A stretch of 64,000 nucleotides of DNA, taken from contig OZ038402.1 in NCBI GenBank assembly GCA_964036045.1, forward strand, positions 1,008,445 through 1,072,444. Reading direction: 5' to 3'. Both the position numbers and the translations under genes were made by a program. This DNA is from Eutreptiella sp. 'Long Island Sound 2002' (Eukaryota > Euglenozoa > Euglenophyceae > Eutreptiales > Eutreptiaceae). Position 1 is the first letter of the stretch; every line of letters starts with the position of its first letter. This document shows positions 55,784 through 64,000 of this stretch, in pieces. The notes under the pieces are model-generated. The model was not told the DNA's origin, did not search any database, and worked only from the letters and a program-made list of their open reading frames with translations.

Positions 55784-56527
55784 GGCGGCGTTTTCGCACA
55801 GCGCGCGCACAGCGCGTGCACAGCGCCAGTTATTACGGTGTTTACCCCGGTAACAGCCCTGAAAACCTGCCACCTCTAGAAGCATGCATGAGCAATTCAA
55901 AACTCCGAAATTCAAACGTTTCGTGTTCTCAGAATTATCCAATGTCCAAAACAATGCAATGTAGACAATAAAATTGTCTTGCGGGTGTTACTCCTTGATA
56001 CCCGTAGCCTCGGAATCCAAGTCCAGGTTGATATATGAACGGATGAATTGAACGAAAGGAGTCCGAAAAAAAAATAGACACTCAGAAGGTGGAGTGATGG
56101 ACTCCTTCCCCGATCTTTAGGCGGCGGCGAAGGGCTGTGTGAGCAGGGGGGCGGTGAGTCGGCACTCGGGATGGCAAAGGAGATGGACTCAACTTTGCAC
56201 TGCCGATTCACCATCTTCACCGCGTCTCGGAAATACTCCAAGTGGACTAATCCGTCGGGCGCAAACCCCACCACTGTGGCAGGAACTCGCACCCCATTGG
56301 AGCGAGTGTAGAACACCCTATCTCCAACATTAAAGTCCATGGTGAATGCAATAGAGGGTCTGAGAAATGAGAGCAAGAAGGGGGAGGGTTGATGCTACAA
56401 GGAGACACAATGGCAATAGTACCCTGCGGCAATCCTACACCCAAAAAACTGCCTACCGGTGGTGGAGAATGGCCTACTTTTCGCACAGCGCGCGCGCAGC
56501 GCGTGCACAACGCACGGTACGCCCCCC
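55784..56527. mobile_element. GGCGGCG-tip element B1 with SH3-like ORF
   Basis: The left end is CCAAGG-CGGCGTTTTCGCACAG and the right end is CGCACGGTACGCCCCCC-AAGG. CCAAGG on both sides may be a target duplication. The long direct repeat CGCACAGCGCGCGCACAGCG and its extension GTGCACA lies near both ends (55795-55828 and 56480-56512). It is the B1-specific version of the repeat seen in B2. The interior carries one minus-strand ORF starting about 190 bp inside the right end. The element interrupts the tandem array. Confidence 0.75.
55912..56340 (-). CDS. Small SH3/Tudor-like protein in B1, best-preserved copy
   Basis: ATG at 56340 gives MDFNVGDRVFYTRSNGVRV followed by PATVVGFAPDG and a hydrophobic strand (LVHLEYF). 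This is the layout of a compact SH3-like barrel (Tudor/Agenet/KOW-like): G-D-x-V-x-Y near the start, then V-P-A-T-V-V, then a G in a turn. A K/Q/C segment follows, then a P/S-rich, basic stretch (SPSPPPKDRGRSPS) that resembles the basic tails in the A1, A2 and C2 ORFs. The frame is open for 142 codons. The last third is hydrophobic and less convincing, so the true protein may end or splice earlier. I infer a chromatin- or nucleic-acid-binding accessory protein. No catalytic motif is present. Confidence 0.55.
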   Translation of the reverse strand: MDFNVGDRVFYTRSNGVRVPATVVGFAPDGLVHLEYFRDAVKMVNRQCKVESISFAIPSADSPPPCSHSPSPPPKDRGRSPSLHLLSVYFFFGLLSFNSSVHISTWTWIPRLRVSRSNTRKTILLSTLHCFGHWIILRTRNV

Positions 56528-56610
56528 AAGGCCCAAGGGCTTCACATGCTGAACACCACAACATCTGATCACAGGCTGATTCAGTTGTTAGTACGTTTGG
56601 TACACTAGTA
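56528..56610. other. Short spacer between B1 and A4
   Basis: No feature. It ends in ACTAGTA just before the C-run tip of A4. Confidence 0.4.
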
Positions 56611-56987
56611 CCCCCCCCCCCCCCTTGTCTAAGCTACGCCAAAGTACCAAATTAATACGGTCCCTACGCCTACTGTAGCTTGGACACGGGCGTAGCTTGC
56701 GCGCGACATATACAACTACCGACACACTTGTATTGCATGGTGAGCTAGTGCAAGAAGGGGGAATATAATGCACAAATACCCCCAAAATCAGAGTTATGTG
56801 GGTTCAAGTGGGCAAACACTCACAACAAATGTGTACATGACCCTATGTACCCGGCAAATTCGTCAAACCCATGTCTTATGTGGTTGCACTAAATTTGGTG
56901 CCGAATTAAAATTAGGTACCAAATTAATACGGTCCCTACGCCTACTGTAGCTTGGACAAGGGCGTAGCTTAGACAAGGGGGGGGGGG
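56611..56987. mobile_element. C/G-tip element A4, no ORF
   Basis: TA|C-run-TTGTCTAAGCTACGCC at the left and GGCGTAGCTTAGACAAG-G-run|TA at the right form a perfect inverted repeat with TA on both sides. A 55-bp direct repeat (starts GTACCAAATTAATACGGTCC) lies at 56644-56698 and 56916-56970 with a single mismatch. The repeat sequence is unrelated to that of A1-A3. It is about 377 bp and nonautonomous. Confidence 0.85.
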
Positions 56988-57709
56988 TACACTTGGCCTA
57001 TTGCTATGCAAAGAATGGAGGTGGGCAGGGCGGAGGGCACAGCCAACAAAATCCCCAGCAACTGACCCTTGGGCAACCAGAGCGCAGAACATCATGTGCT
57101 GCAGCCCAGGGCATGGGCTAGTGCGGGACTCACCCAGGGGATGCAATGGGTTGGTGGGTGCTTGGCTGCGCCATCATCGTCGTTGATCAGGTGCAAGAAT
57201 GCAAAGATGCAAGAATTTGCATCACCATTCAGCAGCGTATACAACATTGCCATCCTGCTCATGATTGTTCACCTCCTAAACGCATCCATGTGGGTAGCAG
57301 TGCTTGCAGGAACAGAAGAAAACCACAAAACGAAGGGAAATGAACAATATTGGGATTGCCCACAAGCCCCATGGAAGCCCCGTCAGCCGTGTGCTGCAAC
57401 CTGATCTTCAAAATGAATGACAACAAATGGAAGAAGACGCGCAACAGAACCGCTGGGGCAGTTCAGAATACCTTCAGTGTCAGCAGTCCGCATGCCCACA
57501 ACACAAATACAACGGAACATGAAAACTACACAATGGGCAGATGCAGGGCTCAGCGGCATTTTGGCTTCGTCATGACCACCCCAGCAAACACACAAACAGA
57601 GAGGAGTTCAATCACAACATCAGCGTAAAGCAAGCGCTCAGGTGCCCCTTTATACAAAATAAATCTTATGAGAAACACACCCCCATACACTGACATGGTC
57701 CCACACAGC

Positions 57710-57740
<31 letters not shown>

Positions 57741-59079
57741 ATACACGTCGACGCAGGCTTCGCATGTGGCGCCACGCAACATCTGCTGACAGGTTGATCA
57801 GGTGCGAAATCACATCATAGGTCAGCTAATACATGGAAGTATTGCCATCATGGAACCTCATTTCATGGGGAACAGGATGCCTGCCCTGGGCACCTAGGGC
57901 ACACACTGTCCTATGCTGGCCAATCATCAGCACCAATGGCACACTGCCTGCTCACAGTGAGTCAGATGCAGTCCACATCACCGAATCCAACATTTGTGCA
58001 GCAAACGCGCTCAACACCATGAAAAACCCCCCATTGCAAGTGTACAACACCCTGCTCTGATGTCAGCCTTCAAAATGCTTGCCCAAACTTGGATCAGGTG
58101 CAAGAATTTGCATCACCATTCAGCAGCGTATACAACATTGCCATCCTGCTCATGATTGTTCACCTCCTAAATGCATGCTCTGACATGGTCCCACACAGCC
58201 CCACACACACACGCACACACATACACGTCGACGCATGCTTCGCATGTGGCGCCATGCAACATCTGCTGACAGGTTGATCAGGTGCGAAATCACATCATAG
58301 GTCAGCTAATACATGGAAGTATTGCCATCATGGAACCTCATTTCATGGGGAACAGGATGCCTGCCCTGGGCACCTAGGGCACACACTGTCCTATGCTGGC
58401 CAATCATCAGCACCAATGGCACACTGCCTGCTCACGGTGAGTCAGATGCAGTCCACATCACTGAATCCAACATTTGTGCAGCACACGCGCTCAACACCAT
58501 GAAATACCCCCCATTGCAAGTGTACAACACCCTGCTCTGATGTCAGCCTTCAAAAGGCTTGCCCAAACTTGGATCAGGTGCAAGAATTTGCATCACCATT
58601 CAGCAGCGTATACAACATTGCCATCCTGCTCATGATTGTTCACCTCCTAAACGCATCCATGTGGGTAGCAGTGCTTGCAGGAACAGAAGAAGACCACAAA
58701 ACGAAGGGAAATGAACAATATTGGGATTGCCCACAAGCCCCATGGAAGCCCCGTCAGCCGTGTGCTGCAACCTGATCTTCAAAATGAATGACAACAAATG
58801 GAAGAAGACGCGCAGCAGAACCGCTGGGGCAGTTCAGAATACCTTCAGTGTCAGCAGTCCGCATGCCCACAACACAAATACAACGGAACATGAAAACTAC
58901 ACAATGGGCAGATGCAGGGCTCAGCGGCATTTTGGCTTCGTCATGACCACCCCAGCAAACACACAAACAGAGAGGAGTTCAATCACAACATCAGCGTAAA
59001 GCAAGCGCTCAGGTGCCCCTTTATACAAAATATATCTTATGAGAAACACACCCCCATACACTGACATGGTCCCACACAG

Positions 59080-59081
<2 letters not shown>

Positions 59082-59141
<60 letters not shown>
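59082..59141. repeat. (CA)n microsatellite, expanded in one array unit
   Basis: About 60 bp of pure CA, where other units have 10-25 bp of CA with a GCA interruption. It accounts for the longer spacing of this long unit. Confidence 0.95.
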
Positions 59142-59148
<7 letters not shown>

Positions 59149-62100
59149 CGACGCATGCTTCGCATGTGGCGCCACGCAACATCTGCTGACAGGTTGATCA
59201 GGTGCGAAATGACATCATAGGTCAGCTAATACATGGAAGTATTGCCATCATGGAACCTCATTTCATGGGGAACACGATGCCTGTCCTGGGCACCTAGGGC
59301 ACACACTGTCCTATGATGGCCAATCATCAGCACCAATGGCACACTGCCTGCTCACAGTGAGTCAGATGCACTCCACATCACCGAATCCAACATTTGTGCA
59401 GCAAACGCGCTCAACACCATGAAAAACCCCCTCTTTGCAAGTGTACAACACCCTGCTCTGATGTCAGCCTTCAAAATGCCTGCCCAAACTTGGATCAGGT
59501 GCAAGAATTTGCATCACCATTCAGCAGCGTATACAACATTGCCATCCTGCTCATGATTGTTCACCTCCTAAATGCATGCTCTGACATGGTTCCACACAGC
59601 CCCACACACACACGCACACACATACACGTCGACGCATGCTTCGCATGCTTTGCATGTGGCGCCACGCAACATCTGCTGACAGGTTGATCAGGTGCGAAAT
59701 CGCATCATAGGTCAGCTAATACATGGAAGTATTGCCATCATGGAACCTCATTTCATGGGGAACACAGGATGCCTGCCCTGGGCACCTAGGGCACACACTG
59801 TCCTATGATGGCCAATCATCAGCACCAATGGCACACTGCCTGCTCACAGTGAGTCAGATGCACTCCACATCACCGAATCAAACATTTGTGCAGCACACGC
59901 GTTCAACACCATGAAATACCCCCCCTTTGCAAGTGTACAACACCCTGCTCTGATGTCAGCCTTCAAAATGCTTGCCCAAACTTAGATCAGGTGCAAGAAT
60001 TTGCATCACCATTCAGCAGCGTATACAACATTGCCATCCTGCTCATGATTGTTCACCTCCTAAATGCATGCTCTGACATGGTCCCACACAGCCCCACACA
60101 CACACGCACACACATACACGTCGACGCATGCTTCGTATGTGGCGCCATGCAACATCTGCTGACAGGTTGATCAGGTGCGAAATCGCATCACAGGTCAGCT
60201 AATACATGGAAGTATTGACATCACGGAACCTCATTTCATGGGGAACAGGATGCCTGCCCTGGGCACCTAGGGCACACACTGTCCTATGCTGGCCAATCAT
60301 CAGCACCAATGGCACACTGCCTGCTCACAGTGAGTCAGATGCAGTCCACATCACCGAATCCAACATTTGTGCAGCAAACGCGCTCAACACCATGAAAAAC
60401 CCCCTCTTTGCAAGTGTACAACACCCTGCTCTGATGTCAGCCTTCAAAATGCTTGCCCAAACTTGGATCAGGTGCAAGAATTTGCATCACCATTCAGCAG
60501 CGTATACAACATTGCCATCCTGCTCATGATTGTTCACCTCCTAAACGCATCCATGTGGGTAGCAGTGCTTGCAGGAACAGAAGAAAACCACAAAACGAAG
60601 GGAAATGAACAATATTGGGATTGCCCACAAGCCCCATGGAAGCCCCGTCAGCCGTGTGCTGCAACCTGATCTTCAAAATGAATGACAACAAATGGAAGAA
60701 GACGCGCAGCAGAACCGCTGGGGCAGTTCAGAATACCTTCAGTGTCAGCAGTCCGCATGCCCACAACACAAATACAACGGAACATGAAAACTACACAATG
60801 GGCAGATGCAGGGCTCAGCGGCATTTTGGCTTCGTCATGACCACCCCAGCAAACACACAAACAGAGAGGAGTTCAATCACAACATCAGCGTAAAGCAAGC
60901 GCTCAGGAGCCCCTTTATACAAAATATATCTCATGAGGAACACACCCCCATACACTGACATGGTCCCACACAGCCCCACACACACACGCACACACATACA
61001 CGTCGGCACATGCTTTGCATGTGGCGCCACGCAACATCTGCTGACAGGTTGATCAGGTGCGAAATCACATCATAGGTCAGCTAATACATGGAAGTATTGC
61101 CATCATGGAACCTCATTTCATGGGGAACACGATGCCTGCCCTGGGCACCTAGGGCACACACTGTCCTATGCTGGCCAATCATCAGCACCAATGGCACACT
61201 GCCTGCTCACGGTGAGTCAGATGCAGTCCACATCACCGAATCAAACATTTGTGCAGCAAACGCCCCCAACACCATGAAATACCCCCCCTTTGCAAGTGTG
61301 CAACACCCTGCTCTGATGTCAGCCTTCAAAATGCTTGCCCAAACTTGGATCAGGTGCAAGAATTTGCATCACCATTCAGCAGCGTATACAACATTGCCAT
61401 CCTGCTCATGATTGTTCACCTCCTAAATGCATGCTCTGACATGGTCCCACACAGCCCCACACACACACGCACACACATACACGTCGACGCATGCTTTGCA
61501 TGTGGCGCCACGCAACATCTGCTGACAGGTTGATCAGGTGCGAAATCGCATCATAGGTCAGCTAATACATGGAAGTATTGACATCACGGAACCTCATTTC
61601 ATGGGGAACACGATGCCTGCCCTGGGCACCTAGGGCACACACTGTCCTATGCTGGCCAATCATCAGCACCGATGGCACACTGCCTGCTCACGGTGAGTCA
61701 GATGCAGTCCACATCACTGAATCCAACATTTGTGCAGCAAACGCGCTCAACACCATGAAATACCCCCCATTGCAAGTGTACAACACCCTGCTCTGATGTC
61801 AGCCTTCAAAATGCTTGCCCAAACTTGGATCAGGTGCAAGAATTTGCATCACCATTCAGCAGCGTATACAACATTGCCATCCTGCTCATGATTGTTCACC
61901 TCCTAAACGCATCCATGTGGGTAGCAGTGCTTGCAGGAACAGAAGAACACCACAAAACGAAGGGAAATGAACAATATTGGGATTGCCCACAAGCCCCATG
62001 GAAGCCCCGTCAGCCGTGTGCTGCAACCTGATCTTCAAAATGAATGACAACAAATGGAAGTAGACGCGCAACAGAACCGCTGGGGCAGTTCAGAATACCT

Positions 62101-64000
62101 TCAGTGTCAGCAGTCCGCATGCCCACAACACAAATACAACGGAACATGAAAACTACACAATGGGCAGATGCAGGGCTCAGCGGCATTTTGGCTTCGTCAT
62201 GACCACCCCAGCAAACACACAAACAGAGAGGAGTTCAATCACAAAATCAGCGTAAAGCAAGCGCTCAGGAGCCCCTTTATACAAAATATATCTCATGAGG
62301 AACACACCCCCATACACTGACATGGTCCCACACAGCCCCACACACACACGCACACACATACACGTCGGCGCATGCTTTGCATGTGGCGCCACGCAACATC
62401 TGCTGACAGGTTGATCAGGTGCGAAATCACATCATAGGTCAGCTAATACATGGAAGTATTGCCATCATGGAACCTCATTTCATGGGGAACACAGGATGCC
62501 CGCCCTGGGCACCTAGGGCACACACTGTCCTATGCTGGCCAATCATCAGCACCAATGGCACACTACCTGCTCACGGTGAGTCAGATGCAGTCCACATCAC
62601 CGAATCCAACATTTGTGCAGCAAACGCGCTCAACACCATGAAATACCCCCCATTTGCAAGTGTGCAACACCCTGCTCTGATGTCAGCCTTCAAAATGCTT
62701 GCCCAAACTTGGGTCAGGTGCAAGAATTTGCATCACCATTCAGCAGCGTATACAACATTGCCATCCTGCTCATGAATGTTCACCTCACAAATGCATGCTC
62801 TGACATGGTCCCACACAGCCCCACACACACACGCACACACATACACGTCGGCGCATGCTTTGCATGTGGCGCCATGCAACATCTGCTGACAGGTTGATCA
62901 GGTGCGAAATCACATCATAGGTCAGCTAATACATGGAAGTATTGCCATCATGGAACCTCATTTCATGGGGAACACAGGATAACTGCCCTGGGCACCTAGG
63001 GCACACACTGTCCTATGCTGGCCAATCATCAGCACCAATGGCACACTGCCTGCTCACGGTGAGTCAGATGCAGTCCACATCACCGAATCCAACATTTGTG
63101 CAGCAAACGCGCTCAACACCATGAAAAACCCCCCATTGCAAGTGCACAACACCCTGCTCTGATGTCAGCCTTCAAAATGCTTGCCCAAACTTGGATCAGG
63201 TGCAAGAATTTGCATCACCATTCAGCAGCGTATACAACATTGCCATCCTGCTCATGATTGTTCACCTCCTAAATGCATGCTCTGACATGGTCCCACACAG
63301 CCCCACACACACACGCACACACATACACGTCGGCGCATGCTTTGCATGTGGCGCCATGCAACATCTGCTGACAGGTTGATCAGGTGCGAAATCGCATCAT
63401 AGGTCAGCTAATAAATGGAAGTATTGCCATCATGGAACCTCATTTCATGGGGAACACGATGCCTGCCCTGGGCACCTAGGGCACACACTGTCCTATGCTG
63501 GCCAATCATCAGCACCAATGGCACACTGCCTGCTCACGGTGAGTCAGATGCAGTCCACATCACTGAATCCAACATTTGTGCAGCAAACGCGCTCAACACC
63601 ATGAAATACCCCCCATTGCAAGTGTACAACACCCTGCTCTGATGTCAGCCTTCAAAAGGCTTGCCCAAACTTGGATCAGGTGCAAGAATTTGCATCACCA
63701 TTCAGCAGCGTATACAACATTGCCATCCTGCTCATGATTGTTCACCTCCTAAACGCATCCATGTGGGTAGCAGTGCTTGCAGGAACAGAAGAAGACCACA
63801 AAACGAAGGGAAATGAACAATATTGGGATTGCCCACAAGCCCCATGGAAGCCCCGTCAGCCGTGTGCTGCAACCTGATCTTCAAAATGAATGACAACAAA
63901 TGGAAGAAGACGCGCAACAGAACCGCTGGGGCAGTTCAGAATACCTTCAGTGTCAGCAGTCCGCATGCCCACAACACAAATACAACGGAACATGAAAACT

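Larger units (their letters stand above)
49711..64000. repeat. Tandem array of short (~482 bp) and long (~900 bp) units
   Basis: The landmark TCAGGTGCAAGAATTTGCAT recurs about 20 times. Short units (spacing 480-495 bp) pass from CACCTCCTAAATGCATG directly to CTCTGACATGGT. Long units carry about 400 extra bp there (CCATGTGGGTAGCAGTGCTT ... CCCCATACACTGACATGG). Long units begin near 49847, 57186, 58571, 60466, 61827 and 63673. From 57186 the order is L-S-L-S-S-L-S-L-S-S-L, a higher-order repeat of about 3.2-3.3 kb. A unique lead-in (CAACTGACCCTTGGGCAACC) precedes the first long unit at 49720 and again the one at 57060. Interruptions lie at 50551-50748, 51529-52790 and 55784-57050. Peptides such as EFASPFSSVYNIAILLMIVH are open in every unit, but there is no ATG at the block start. 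The array continues past the window end. Confidence 0.95.

Noticed and set aside
55990-56020. Spliced-leader-like CCCGTAGCCTCGG
   Set aside because: Only a short partial resemblance to the dinoflagellate leader core, not followed by the rest of that leader, and it lies inside a mobile element ORF.

Overview
The window is eukaryotic nuclear DNA, most likely from a repeat-rich protist or microalga. There are no operons and almost no intact genes. Long homopolymer G/C tracts are frequent. There are tRNA-like Pol III promoter remnants, large tandem arrays, degenerate mobile elements and one spliced gene fragment. The species cannot be fixed from sequence alone, and no spliced-leader motif, rRNA gene or intact tRNA gene was found.

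Layout. 1-1715: a palindrome-based satellite with an 831-bp higher-order repeat. 2275-5826 (minus): a decayed UPF1-like superfamily-1 helicase gene with frameshifts and in-frame stops. 5830-15378: mostly non-coding, with local duplications, G tracts and two full copies plus one partial copy of a foldback element that carries two tRNA-like halves in opposite orientation. 15379-28825: a tandem array of about 17 units of ~783 bp with a hypervariable base triplet. 28826-38800: several small mobile elements, nested in one another, with C/G-run tips and subterminal direct repeats; several carry a short minus-strand ORF that looks like an SH3/Tudor-type domain followed by a basic K/P/A-rich tail. 38800-47700: a GC-rich domain with a pentanucleotide minisatellite, two minus-strand exons that splice in phase to give a C2 domain like the C-terminus of PI-specific phospholipase C, a zinc-finger relic in the intron, and a purine-rich minisatellite holding a 200-N assembly gap. 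48041-48606: another C/G-tip element. 49711-64000: a second tandem array built from short (~482 bp) and long (~880-920 bp) units in a higher-order L-S-L-S-S pattern, interrupted by several insertions.

The best candidate for something undescribed is the set of small mobile elements (29123-30537, 33610-35173, 35950-37395, 46203-46414, 48041-48606, 55784-56527, 56611-56987). Within one element the two ends share an almost perfect subterminal direct repeat, while different elements have different repeats. Four of them carry relics of the same kind of small SH3-like plus basic-tail protein, starting about 190-290 bp inside the right end. One copy has been split by a clean 657-bp insert that carries an unrelated, well-preserved ORF.
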